Assembly (NCBI GenBank): GCA_049999725.1
Contig: JBNGIS010020696.1
Coordinates: 1 to 21,295 of the forward strand
DNA from: Haplomitrium mnioides
Taxonomy: Eukaryota; Marchantiophyta; Haplomitriopsida; Calobryales
DNA length: 21,295 nt
Direction: 5' to 3'
A program made the translations under genes and the position numbers. This document shows, in pieces, positions 9,143-17,869 of the stretch (within the stretch, counting starts at the first letter, position 1; each line of letters opens with the position of its first letter). The notes under the pieces are model-generated. The model was given only the letters and a program-made list of their open reading frames with translations. It did not search any database and was not told where the DNA came from.

Positions 9143-9580
9143 TCAATTGGGCCAGAGAATGGTAATGCTGGAGTCTGCGTTAACACGCCACAGAGCCAAG
9201 TACAGCAATGTGTTGGGTGGGAAGCCAAAGAAGATCTCATCTCTGAGCAGGTTGGTCCAAGTGTTGGTGCTCCACACGGGTGTGCTGCCGGAGAAGAACA
9301 CCACACTTGTATCGCTGGACACTTTCAGATAGCAATTCTTGTCTCCCTTCCCATCTGTTTCTGACTCCCACACTAACACATTAAAAGCAGACAGTTCCAA
9401 GTTGCAATTTTCTCGCAATTCCAGCCTCATCGGAATTTCAGCCCCTGGACTCGTTTGCAAGATACCTCCCGAGAGTAGCCTTTCGCCAACCTTTATACCT
9501 TGTGCTCTCACTGTCGGCAATGGTACCACTAGCATTCCAATCCCAATCCCAAGCACCAGCAGAGTGTATTTTGTTGCCAT
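9143..9580 (-). CDS. Secreted bulb-type (GNA-like) single-domain lectin
   Basis: A complete, intronless 145-residue frame from ATG (9578-9580) to TGA (9143-9145). Residues 1-26 look like a signal peptide: charged start (MATKY), hydrophobic core (LLVLGIGIGMLVV), and a likely cut after VRA. The mature chain of about 119 residues matches one B-lectin (GNA) domain, about 110 residues in the family. It shows LLSGGILQ near the start, then Cys59 in ENCNLEL and Cys83 in KNCYLKV, placed like the conserved disulfide of this fold, then VWSTNT, the usual end of the second subdomain. The family binds mannose through three QxDxNxVxY motifs. Here all three are altered: about residues 56-64 read RENCNLELS, 88-96 read SSDTSVVFF, and 134-142 read NADSSITIL. 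Mannose binding may be weak or lost. There is no kinase, S-locus or transmembrane part, so it is a free lectin, not a receptor kinase. Role inferred: extracellular defence or storage lectin. Confidence 0.82.
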   Translation of the reverse strand: MATKYTLLVLGIGIGMLVVPLPTVRAQGIKVGERLLSGGILQTSPGAEIPMRLELRENCNLELSAFNVLVWESETDGKGDKNCYLKVSSDTSVVFFSGSTPVWSTNTWTNLLRDEIFFGFPPNTLLYLALWRVNADSSITILWPN

Positions 9581-9700
9581 AATGATTTGGTCTTCCCAGA
9601 CTTCGAACGGAAGAAGTGCAAGGAAGGAGTAACTTGGAATGGAAGAAGGATTTCCTGCTCAAAGGAATGAGCTCTGTGCCTGCGCTTCACCTTCAGTCAT

Positions 9701-9710
9701 TTGTATACAT
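9701..9710 (-). promoter_or_regulatory. Possible TATA-like element for the lectin gene
   Basis: On the minus strand the sequence reads GTATACAAAT about 120 bp upstream of the lectin ATG. A start about 30 bp downstream would give a leader of roughly 90-100 nt, ordinary for plants. No strong TATAAA occurs nearer. Placement only; weak. Confidence 0.3.
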
Positions 9711-9782
9711 TGTGTACCTCCGAAAACAAAGCAGTCGCGAAGCTGAAAATCGCCACAGCGACGGCAATTTGTCTCAACGTAC

Positions 9783-9811
9783 GACTTGGCCGATGGACGT
9801 AGGGCCAAGTC
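9783..9811. repeat. 9-bp inverted repeat upstream of the lectin gene
   Basis: GACTTGGCC (9783-9791) and its exact reverse complement GGCCAAGTC (9803-9811) are separated by 11 bp. It lies about 200 bp upstream of the lectin ATG, so it could be a dyad protein-binding site or a chance hairpin. Confidence 0.5.
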
Positions 9812-9844
9812 AACGATCGATCAACTCTAGTATTGACATCGTCG

Positions 9845-10380
9845 AAGATTATCCACAACACATTCAACAAGTCAATTGTAATTCAAAATCTGAATTCATA
9901 TATAGTCTACATCAGACATTTCTAAGTCGTACCGATGACCAAGTTGACCATGTTGATTGACCAGGCTGAGCGTGGGAAGATGTGCTCAAAATATCATGGA
10001 GATTCAGGCAGAGTCACGTTAAGGCAAATTTGCAGGCCAAGACATTGGTCAGTTTCAGTCCTGTAACTCTCATCTGTTTCTGAGTCAGAGAGCATGGCCT
10101 CTAACATGGGACAAGATTACCCACGACACATTCAACAAGTCAATCGTAATTCAAAATCTGATTTCATACATAGTCTACATCGGACACTTCTCGGTCGTAC
10201 CAACGACCAAGTTGAGCATGTTGATTGACCCGGCTGAGCGTTGGAAGATGTGCTCAAAAGATCATGGAGATTCAGGCCGAGTCACGTTCAGGCAACATTG
10301 CAGGCCAAGACATTGGTCAGTTTCAGTCCTGCGACTTTCATCTGTTTGTGAGTGAGAGAGCATGGCTTCAAACGTGGGAC
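9845..10380. repeat. 268-bp tandem duplication upstream of the lectin gene
   Basis: Copy 1 (9845-10112) and copy 2 (10113-10380) have the same length and align throughout with scattered substitutions only. Both begin AAGATTA-CCAC-ACACATTCAAC and both end TGGGAC, with CAGGCCAAGACATTGGTCAG in the middle. The duplication starts about 265 bp upstream of the lectin ATG, inside its likely promoter region. Substitutions without indels indicate a moderately old, single duplication. Confidence 0.93.
9944..9962. promoter_or_regulatory. Clustered W-box cores (TTGACC)
   Basis: TTGACC occurs at 9944-9949 and 9957-9962 in copy 1 of the 268-bp duplication. The second is kept in copy 2 (10225-10230), while the first has become TTGAGC there. 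TTGAC[C/T] is the core site of plant WRKY factors, which commonly act on defence genes from either orientation. Relevance to the lectin gene is inferred from position only. Confidence 0.4.
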
Positions 10381-12012
10381 ATGATCTACTTCTCACAAAC
10401 TTGCTGTGAATCGAGTCTGTCGTGTTTAGTGGACGACTTGCATTTGCAAGTGGGTTGTTTCAATTATCCTACGATCATGAACATGTGCAGCCACTTCCCC
10501 TTGAGATCAAGGTATGCGTCTCATAACTCATGTTCATATTTTCGTGGTTTGGAGTTGAATTGAGAACTATTTGTGAAACCGCTTCGTGAAACCGCTTGGT
10601 GGGGAATCGGGGGATCGGTCCGACGGTCTCTGAGCGGAGCAATGCCCAAATCAAGTACAACACTTTGAGTGCCACTTTCTCTTACTACATCTCTCTTTAC
10701 ATCGGTGCCTAATCTAGAGTCCTATTTGACTTTTTCATTTTACCCACACATCAAAGATCCAATGGTGTAGTGACACATCACATTTCAAGAACCAATGCGT
10801 GTTGACCACACGACATGTCATTTCCGAAACTAATGAAGAAAGGACACATAGCAAAATTACTCCCAAATGACATGTTAACACTCATTGTTTTGAAAACATA
10901 TGTCCCGTTGTTGAAATGTCATGCACATCATTTTGGACATGTTAAAAATGAATAACTAAATTGATATCCAAAATGGCTGTCATTTAGAATAGTTTCAATG
11001 ACAATATGAATGACTTATTGGGCTATCATATAAGACACCCTATTAGCTTATGACATATGGTTAGGCATTTTAGTCATTTTGGACATAGCCAAAATGGTCG
11101 AGTAAATTGCAATTATTTAGAACTACCAATTTGCCCTTTATTTAGGAATATAGTAGATTTTCTTTTCCAATTAAAACTAATAAATTTTGTATTTACATGA
11201 ATATTAATCTTTATTTCCAAAATATGATAATACATAATGTTTAGCTAATTTTATAATGGATTTTGTTTTCTAAAGTGTGAGTACAAAGCCATTCCTCTTT
11301 GCAACAACAAAAACATCTTGTATTAATCTCAACGCTAGTTTTTTTTTTTTTTTTTCCTGAAACTCCCACTTGCATACCTCTTTTGATGATATTTAAGGTC
11401 ACTAAAAAATCATGTAATTATGTTGATATGGTAGCCAAAAAGCCTAAGACAAAGATCTTTTCTTTGGGTGCAAAAAATCCAAAAGTTAAAGATCCCATCA
11501 AATGTCAGCACCAAACAAACATTCCTTAACGTTTTTGAAAACAAATGAAAAATGACAATGTCCAAGTGCATATTGATTGTCAAGCAAGGTGAAAAGATCA
11601 TTAGACAATGTAACCTTCTTGGATAGAAATTGCTACTTATCTTTTTGTCAAAAGACCCTCTAATCTCTTCATAGAATCTATATTAAACCCAAAATCCAGC
11701 TTCTACTCGAAATCAAAATAAGCCTAGAGTGAGAGTTGTCGTGCACATACACATCGCTTACACAACTACATTGTCCACACATATTCCATGACATCTACAG
11801 ACATACAACAGAGAATGACAAACAATTGAGTCTCATACGTATATGTAAACCGAGTTTGAAGGTACTTAGTGTAATATTTTCAAAAACAATTTCAAAAATT
11901 AAGTTAGAAGCCATGCAGGTTCTATGTTTTGGGTCAAACGGGCTTCCAATGTACATCAAAGAGGCTCAAAACACGTTTGGAGAGAAGGGAAGTATTGAGG
12001 TCACAAGCCATG
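10381..12012. other. AT-rich spacer without a supported gene
   Basis: There is no convincing coding sequence. Visible items are a GTGAAACCGCTT direct repeat (about 10573-10598), an inverted pair ACATGTCATTT (10813-10823) / AAATGACATGT (10865-10875), repeated CATTTTGGACAT-type words between 10930 and 11100, and a T17 run (11339-11355). Short frames at 11299-11529 and 11736-12017 have no recognisable protein features. Confidence 0.5.
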
Positions 12013-12080
12013 TGTAATAGTACAAGTATAAGGTTGTGCTATTTACAAGAAAATTGAGAGGATTGAAGGAAGTGGTAGTG

Positions 12081-12190
12081 AGTCACTTTTGGGTTAAGAT
12101 TGGATTACTTGCTTTTGAAGTCACTTTTGGTGGAGAGTCACTTTTAGGTTACTTGCATTCAAAGTCACTTTTGGTAGTGAGTCACCTTTA
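12081..12190 (+). repeat. Five AGTCACTTTT repeats in LTR U3
   Basis: AGTCACTTTTGGG and close variants start at 12081, 12119, 12136, 12163 and 12180, in the U3 region just upstream of the TATA box. Short tandem motifs here typically act as the element's enhancer. The reverse complement holds AAAGTGACT, which resembles TGACT-type transcription-factor sites; this is speculative. Confidence 0.7.
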
Positions 12191-12249
12191 GGGCTGAAAT
12201 GAGAAGTGACTTGTAAGTGAAGAAAGAGGGATGACACTCTCTTCTCTTG

Positions 12250-12257
12250 TATAAATA
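12250..12257 (+). promoter_or_regulatory. LTR TATA box
   Basis: TATAAATA lies 238 bp into the LTR, downstream of the U3 repeats. Its sequence and place fit the core promoter, with transcription expected to start about 30 bp further on (near 12285). Confidence 0.75.
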
Positions 12258-12452
12258 GAAGGGCTTCTTAGCCCCACTCCTTATTCTGGAGTTCCTCTCG
12301 AATCATTTGGGTTCTTTGGTTGCTAAGTTTTGTCTTATATTCTTGGCTTTAGTTTGCTTATTAGTTTTGAGTTGTGTAACTCTTTTAGAGTTGTCTTGAA
12401 TTATTACTTACTTGGAATTTGGTCTTTGAGTTCTCTTTGAGTTCTTTTACAT

Positions 12453-12465
12453 TGGTGTCAGAGCC
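12453..12465 (+). other. Primer-binding site, initiator-tRNA-Met type
   Basis: TGGTGTCAGAGCC lies one base after the LTR end. The standard plant site complementary to the 3' end of initiator methionine tRNA begins TGGTATCAGAGC; here one base differs (A to G at the fifth position). It fixes the LTR end and the element's direction. Confidence 0.8.
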
Positions 12466-12482
12466 ATGTTCTTTTCGGTAAA

Positions 12483-13382
12483 ATGGAGAATCAAGAAGGG
12501 AGGATGCAAACGATGCAACACTAAATGGAACATCTTTCTTGCTTGCTAGAAGTTCAAATGCAAATGGGGAATAGGGCACCTTTTCAAGAAGAAGAAAGTC
12601 ATGTGCGGTTTCCCAAGCCAAAGGCTTATGATGGCAAGACGGTTCCTCGCACATCTGAGAATTTCTTGTTCGATTGTGAGCAATATTTTGAGGCTACTAA
12701 TATAAGATAGGATGGTAGAAGAATTCTATTCGCTGCAAGTCAGTTGGAAGGAGTGGCAAAGACTTGGTGGAGATATCAAATTGAGCAAGCTCAACTTGGA
12801 TTTGTCACTCCAATTGCTTCTTGGCAAGAGTTTAAAGAAGCGGTAAATCTAAGATTTTGGGTTTTGAATGCTCCAAAGGTGGCAAGAGATCGTTTGGCGA
12901 AATCGAAGCAACTTGGTACAGTAAGGAGCTATATCACACAATTTCAAAATATCATTATGCAAACTTCTTATATCAGCGAGGGAGAAGCTTTGGATCGTTT
13001 TGTTTGAGGATTGAAGTCTCGCACTAGAATGGAAGTAACAATGAGAGAGCCTTCTCAACTAGAAGAAGCAATGAGTATGGTAGAAAAATATGACTCACTA
13101 CTAGCAACTAATGAGGCTAGACCACGTCCACGTCCACAACAAGCTTTACCAAATGTTCGTGTGCCAGCAAATGAAGCTGGACCTATGGAGATTGATGCGG
13201 CACAAAGAGTGGCACTCACTAATGGAGAATCTGAGCGTCTACGCCAAAAGGGAGAATGTTTTTATCGTTGACAACTTGGTCATATGATTGCAAATTGCCC
13301 ACGTCGCCAAGGTCGACCACACGTTCTTGTTCAAGTGGCAACTGCTAAAGAAGAAAATCAAGGAAACGACCGACCTCAGTAA
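12483..13382 (+). pseudogene. gag (capsid and zinc-knuckle protein), broken
   Basis: Starts at ATG 12483, 18 bp past the primer site. In this frame stops fall at 12522-12524, 12708-12710, 13005-13007, 13269-13271 and 13380-13382, with no frameshift between them. The capsid-like part has the retrotransposon gag signature GVAKTWWRYQIEQ ... SWQEFKEAVNLRF. A C-terminal CCHC knuckle is recognisable as CFY-R-stop-QLGHMIANC (13257-13298). The second Cys is replaced by Arg and the next codon is a stop, so nucleic-acid binding is doubly lost. Pol continues in a different frame (-1 relative to gag), entered near 13380. Confidence 0.85.
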
Positions 13383-13807
13383 AGATAGTCGAGCAGTTTA
13401 TTGAGATCCTAAATAGTTCCAATGGAATGAAAAGCTCGACAAGAATTAGAAGTACCTTGTTTCATCTAGATGGTATGGTTGATGAGCATTCTTGTAGAAT
13501 GTTGGTAGATTTTGGAAGTTCTGAAAATTTCATGTCACTACGTTTTGCAAAGAAAATCAAAGCTACGACTTCGCCGATCAACGGAAGTTTTGTGACTATG
13601 GCCAATGGCCAAAAACATGAGGTATTCCATTCTCACAAGCTATTTCTTCTAAAGATTGGCAAAGATTATGAGGAATCTATGGATTTTGTTATTGCAACCG
13701 TACAGTATGACATTATTTTGGGCTTGCCTTGGCTTGAAGATTAGTCTGCTCAAGTTGATTAGGCAAAACGGAAAATTCAAGTTACTTTACAAGGAAAGCA
13801 ATTTCTT
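13379..13807 (+). pseudogene. Retropepsin-like aspartic protease domain, broken
   Basis: The pol frame is open from about 13379. The active-site region reads MLVDFGSSENFMS: the catalytic D-S/T-G triad has become DFG (13508-13516), a Ser/Thr-to-Phe change fitting one C-to-T transition in a TCT codon. The second conserved motif, IILGLPWLED, is present just before stop codons at 13742-13744 and 13760-13762. The domain would cut the element polyprotein; with the altered triad and two stops it cannot act. Confidence 0.82.
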
Positions 13808-14794
13808 TTGAGGCGTCTGGCACCGTTGGTGAAGAAGCCCAAATCAGTTCAGTATAATGATTTGATGGAGAAAGAGTTGCCCGTCTTTGCTGTATGGATC
13901 AAGCTTATTGTGCACTTGAATGAGGAGGGAGGGAAATCTATACCAACCTCAATGATTGATGATATCTTGAAGGAGTTTTCAGATGTGTTTCAAGATGATT
14001 TGCCAAAGGGGTTACCAGATGATCGTGGAACGCCTTTTCCGATAGAGTTGATACTAGCAAGTATTCCGTATAATCGACCTATATACAGGTTATCGCCACA
14101 AGAGTTGGAAGAGCTTCACAAGACTTTGACGAATCTTCTTGAGAAGGATTTCACTCAGCATAGTACTTCGCCTTGGGGAGCACCGGTATTCTTTGTACCA
14201 AAGAAAGATGGTGGATTTCGTCTTTGTACTGATTATCATAGTTTGAACAAGCAAACCGTCAAGAATGCTTATCCTTTACCGCATATTGATGATTTGTTGG
14301 ATGAACTGAGTGGTGCGCGAATCTTTTCAAAGCTTGATCTTCGAAGTGGTTATTGGCAAATTCCTATCAAGCCAAGTGATGTGCCGAAGACAGCTTTTCG
14401 TAAAAGGTATGGACATTTTGAGTGGAAGGTCCTTACATTTGGTCTCACTAATGCTCCGGCTATATTCATGGATCAAATGCATCGAATTTTTGATGGGTTA
14501 TTGGATAAGTCTGTTTTGGTATTCTTGGATGACATTCTTATTTTTAGCAAAACTGAAGATGAGCATCGCAATCATTTGAAAGAAGTTTTGCAAAGATTGC
14601 GCAATTGGAAGTTTTATTGTAAGCAATCCAAGTGCAAATTTTTGAAGCAAGAGGTTACTTACTTGGGGCACAAGGTGTTGGCGGATGGTATAAAGATGGA
14701 AGAAGAGAAAATCAAGGCTATTACTGAGTGGCCAACACCAAAGGAGGCAAAGGACATTAGAGCCTTCAATGGATTGGCAAGCTTCTATCAATGA
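13808..14794 (+). pseudogene. Reverse transcriptase domain (Ty3/gypsy), decayed
   Basis: The longest open stretch of the element, 328 codons to a TGA at 14792-14794. Ty3 RT landmarks appear in order: IYRLSPQELEELHKTL, SPWGAPVFFVPKKDGGFRLC, NAYPLPHIDDLLDELSGA, FSKLDLRSGYWQI (first catalytic Asp), KTAFRKRYGHFEWKVLTFGL, and FLDDILIFSKT with both remaining catalytic Asp (14528-14533). Thumb and connection follow (TYLGHKVLADGIKME, KIKAITEWPTPKEAKDIRAF). Small lesions are visible, such as TDYHSLNKQT, where the family normally has Arg before the LNKQT block. The frame continues past the stop into RNase H. Confidence 0.93.
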
Positions 14795-15310
14795 TTCATC
14801 CATTGTTATGCACATATTGCTACACCACTTACTGATCTACTAGGCAAGGAGGTTAAGTTTCAACGGACCGCCAAAGAGCAAGCGACATTTCAATAGCTCA
14901 AGGATGCAGTCTCTTCTCGTCCTATTCTACTGCCCTATGATCCAAATGCACGTTGTATAGTTGATTTTGATGCTTCTAATTTTGCTATTGGAGCAGTTTT
15001 GTAGTAAGAGTTTGAGGATTGGCTTCATCTGATTGCCTTCATGTCACACTGGTTGAATGCGGCGAAAAGAAACTATTTTGCAAGGGATCGAGAGCAATTG
15101 GCAATGGTTTATGCTACAAAAGTATGGAGGCATTATCTTTTGGGAAGACCTGTAGTTATGCGCACAGATCACAAACCATTGTTACAACCAATCCATTTGG
15201 GAAATATGACCAGTCGCCATCACCAATGGGAAGATCAATTGCAACTCTTTGATATCAAGCTAGAGTACAAGCCAGGAAGGTTCCACACCATTCCTGATGC
15301 ACTGTCATGA
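14795..15310 (+). pseudogene. RNase H domain of the chromovirus-like element, broken
   Basis: Same frame as RT. Landmarks are TPLTDLLGKEVKF, then CIVDFDASNFAIGAVL (catalytic Asp), NYFARDREQLAMVYATKVWRHYLLG (catalytic Glu), VVMRTDHKPLLQP (catalytic Asp) and the tail KLEYKPGRFHTIPDALS. Stops fall at 14894-14896, in tandem at 15002-15007, and at 15308-15310. This activity removes RNA from the RNA:DNA hybrid during element replication. All acidic residues are still visible, so loss of function here is by stops. Confidence 0.87.
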
Positions 15311-16396
15311 AGGTCGGATCATCGAGTGAATACAATGGAGGTGAGCAACATTAGTATCTTACATTTAGATGATGCAACTAGTGGGAATTATCATTAAAAA
15401 CTACAAGAAGATGCTTTCTTTAGTTTGGTTCGAGCACGATTGGCCGTCAAGGATAGTGAGTATCATTCTTTCTCCATTCGAGATGGTATTCTCTATCGAG
15501 GCCATTAAATATATGTTCCACAAGATGATACACTTCGAATGGCTTATTTACAAGAAGTGCATGACATTTCTATCTCTGGGCATCTTGGAGTAAAAACTAC
15601 AAAGTTGCTTCAACGCACTTGGTGGTGGCCTAACTTGGCTCGAGATGTTTGTGGTTTTGTTCGTTCGTGTGAAAGTTGTCAACGAAACAAAGCTTTGAAT
15701 CAAAAACTAGCGAGACTTCTTCAATCGTTGCCAATTCCTAGTGCTCGTTGAGAACATGTTAGTTTGGATCTTGTCACTTCACTTCCAACTACGCCTTGTG
15801 GGTTTACTGCTATTGTGGTATTTGTGGATAAGCTGAGTAAGCAGATTCATTTAGCGCCAACGGTGGATACAGTCGATGCTCCACAACTGGCAAAAATTTA
15901 CTTAGATAATGTTTTTCGCCATCACGGAATACCCAAGGTGTTAATATCTGATCGGGATCTACGTTTCATTAGAAAGTTTTGCAGAGAGTTATTCAAACTT
16001 CTAGGAACCAAACTTTCTATGTCTATTGCTTATCATCCGCAAACAGATGGGCAAACGGAGCATGCTAATCACACTGTGGAGGACATGCTTCACGCGTTCA
16101 TCAATGTTCATCACACCGATTGGGATAGTTTCTTACCCGCTGTAGAGTTTGCTTACAACAACTCTAAATAAGCAAGTACTGGGTTTTCTCCTTTCTTTCT
16201 TAATTCGGATCAGCATCCTCTTATTCCCGATGGTTTGCTTTCTCCTACTTCTTCTAATGTTCCAAGTATTTCTACTTTTTTGTCTCGTTTATCTTCTTCC
16301 TTGAGTTCTCTTACACCATGGAGGGAACAATTGAGGAGCAACAAAGGAAACTGTAGAGGCTCAGTGGGGATGGAGAAAAGAAAAAGTGAGAATTAA
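15311..16396 (+). pseudogene. Integrase of the chromovirus-like element, broken and C-terminally truncated
   Basis: Same frame again. An N-terminal HHCC zinc finger is seen: His codons at 15560 and 15581, then CESC (15668-15679). The DDE core has Asp in SLDLVTSLP (15767-15769), Asp in ISDRDLRF (15950-15952) and Glu in DGQTEHANHT (16058-16060), with 35 residues between the last two. Stops fall at 15395, 15506, 15749, 16169 and finally 16394. After NNSK-stop-ASTGFSPFFLN the frame stays open, but the residues lose family character near 16320-16350. No GPY module or chromodomain follows, so the C-terminal DNA-binding part is gone. Confidence 0.88.
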
Positions 16397-16599
16397 CCCC
16401 TTGATCGAGTGGAGTAGAGCATTACAGGTGTTGTGTGAAAGGAATTTGAGGAAATTAGGAGACATCAGCCTTATGGACCTAAGGAAGAAGAGCGAATGCT
16501 ATGGGCTATGTGATACATTGAGATCCTCTGAGAGTGAAATGTGGTGTCAGGTTGGAATAGGACAAGTTTACTTTAGAGGTCTGATGGAAAAATAAAATA
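16397..16599. other. Junction between two retroelements
   Basis: Neither the chromovirus-like integrase nor the second LTR family is clearly recognisable here. GGGCTATGTGATAC (16503-16516) resembles the polypurine/LTR boundary at 857-870 of the left element, hinting that the LTR starts near 16509 and has suffered deletions. A short A/T run, AATAAAATAAAATAAAA, lies near 16590-16606. Confidence 0.45.
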
Positions 16600-16809
16600 A
16601 AATAAAAAGTAATAAAACTACTCTAATTGTCGGGGGCCAAGCCAAGCCCTGAACTAACCCTACAACTATCTAATTTTGAACTTGGAGAACAACTTGCCCT
16701 GGGGGGGTTGTAGCCCTGAACTAGGTCCGTCCAGGGACGTGTAAGGATATGCGGTGGCCTTACACCCTACTAGGGGGCTGCCTCTCGAAAGGAAGAGAGA
16801 GGGTCAGGC

Positions 16810-16816
16810 TTATATA
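16810..16816 (+). promoter_or_regulatory. LTR TATA box, second copy
   Basis: TTATATA in the same context as 1304-1310 of the other LTR copy. Distance to the terminal repeat cluster is about 925 bp here and about 855 bp there. Confidence 0.5.
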
Positions 16817-17736
16817 CATTGACAGGTTTAGAGTAAAAGACTTATGGGATTTTTTCGGAGATGGCATTCGACAAGCAATCAGCTGTGAGGTGCGGGAAGA
16901 AGGATCAAATGTGAGGAGGTCTGTGCAAAGGGTCGGCTACGAGAATCAAGAATTGATTTGACACAAAGTCCCATATTAAATCTGAAGATGAATCCCTCCT
17001 GCGATAAACAAGCCTCTGCGAATCGAAGGAGATATTTGCTGAGAGGGGGCTGCGAGAAAAGCCCTGTGAAAGGAAGAGTAAGGTCATGCGTTGGAGATCT
17101 CTTGCGATGAAGTCTTCATGAGTATGTTGTGAGGATCAAATAAGTGCATGTGAAGAGTGAATAATCTGCGGGGACAGACTGGCAATGAAGAATTGGCTCC
17201 AAAATTTGAAGGCGAATTCCCAGCTGCATGGATGGCCAATTGTGAAATTGAAGGCTTGGAGATGATGTGCTGCAAAGAATCGACCAAAGGATTAAGCGTG
17301 ATCGAAGGGAAAATTGGTGAAGGCTGAATGTGTGTGAATGAAAAATCCACGATGAATCTCCTGTTGCTGGAATCGATTGACTTGCGAAAGAAGAATTTCC
17401 CTTGCGGCCTTGAAGAAGAATTCCTTTGAGATGCTGCGATCCTTACAAAGAGGTGAATGGAAGACAATCGTGACGAGAAAGCAAGCTATGAAGAACATTG
17501 TGCAATGATCGAATGGAGCTGCTGCGCGATTGAATTGAGAGGAGAGCACGAACGGTTGGTGGCGTGGACGGGTTTGAAATGAAGAAAATGAAGAATCAAA
17601 TGAGAGTGAGCGAAGCGGATGCGCGAAGAATGAGAATGAGTGATGCAACAAACGATCTGATTGAAGAAAAATTGATCTGCGAGAGTCAGGGTCCGATGTC
17701 CGTAGTGTCTGATTCGAAGAACGGAGCGGAAATCAA

Positions 17737-17853
17737 CCTTCCTAAGTGGGAAGCCCACTTAAGGGGGTTCCGATTAGCCCTCCAATGTGGGGATCCCGGT
17801 TAATGGGGATCTGATAGAGCTTCCGAAGTAGGCACCCCACTTAACAGGGATCC
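17737..17853 (+). repeat. Three degenerate ~40-45-bp repeats, second LTR copy
   Basis: Units beginning near 17737 (CCTTCCTAAGTGGG), 17780 (TCCAATGTGGGG) and 17820 (CTTCCGAAGTAGG), each running to a GGGGGTTCC or GGGATCC end. They correspond to the four units at 2160-2340 in the left LTR. Confidence 0.68.
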
Positions 17854-17869
17854 AATGAGAGGTCCACTC

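Larger units (their letters stand above)
12013..12451 (+). mobile_element. 5' LTR of the chromovirus-like element
   Basis: The 439-bp segment starts TGTAA and ends TTACA, a 5-bp terminal inverted repeat of the expected TG...CA type, directly followed by the primer-binding site. A TATA box lies at 12250-12257. U3 carries repeated AGTCACTTTT motifs; R/U5 is T-rich. With no 3' LTR in the window, the left end cannot be confirmed by alignment, and a start 2 bp earlier (TGTGTAA) is possible. Confidence 0.78.
12013..16350 (+). mobile_element. Degenerate Ty3/gypsy chromovirus-like retrotransposon, 3' truncated
   Basis: Components run in the standard order: 5' LTR, tRNA-primer site, gag with zinc knuckle, protease, reverse transcriptase, RNase H, HHCC integrase. 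The order PR-RT-RH-INT places it in Ty3/gypsy, not copia. The integrase end (NNSK-ASTGFSPFFLNSDQHP) recalls old chromovirus lineages such as Tcn1-like elements; that lineage call is from memory and tentative. The integrase C-terminus, any chromodomain, the polypurine tract and the 3' LTR are missing, because sequence of a different element family takes over at about 16350-16600. At least 16 stops interrupt gag and pol, so it is non-autonomous and dead. Confidence 0.9.
16600..17862 (+). mobile_element. Second LTR of the left Ty3 (Athila/Tat-like) family
   Basis: Homologous, in the same orientation, to the LTR at about 1094-2340. The AAAACTACTCTAATTG start, CCTGAACTAGGTCCGTCCAGGG (about 16714), GGTGGCCTTACACCCT (about 16754), TCTCGAAAGGAAG hairpin, TATA box (16810-16816), GACTTATGGGAT and the ~45-bp repeat cluster (17737-17853) come in the same order. 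The middle is purine-rich with repeated TGCGA words. No matching integrase or polypurine tract precedes it, so it may be a solo LTR, a 5' LTR or the right end of a truncated copy. The minus-strand open frames here are products of base skew. Confidence 0.7.

Noticed and set aside
9616-9960. 114-codon plus-strand open frame upstream of the lectin
   Set aside because: It lies in the lectin promoter and overlaps the 268-bp duplication; its translation has no motif.
10225-10563. 112-codon plus-strand open frame
   Set aside because: It begins inside duplication copy 2, and the paired copy 1 has no equivalent intact frame, so coding constraint is unlikely.
11980-12012. A purine run and GTATTGAG just left of the chromovirus-like 5' LTR, similar to the copia polypurine/LTR junction at 5076-5090
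   Set aside because: A 5' LTR should be flanked by host DNA, no integrase or RNase H coding sequence precedes it, and the TGTAA/TTACA ends place the LTR start at 12013. The resemblance is short and probably chance.
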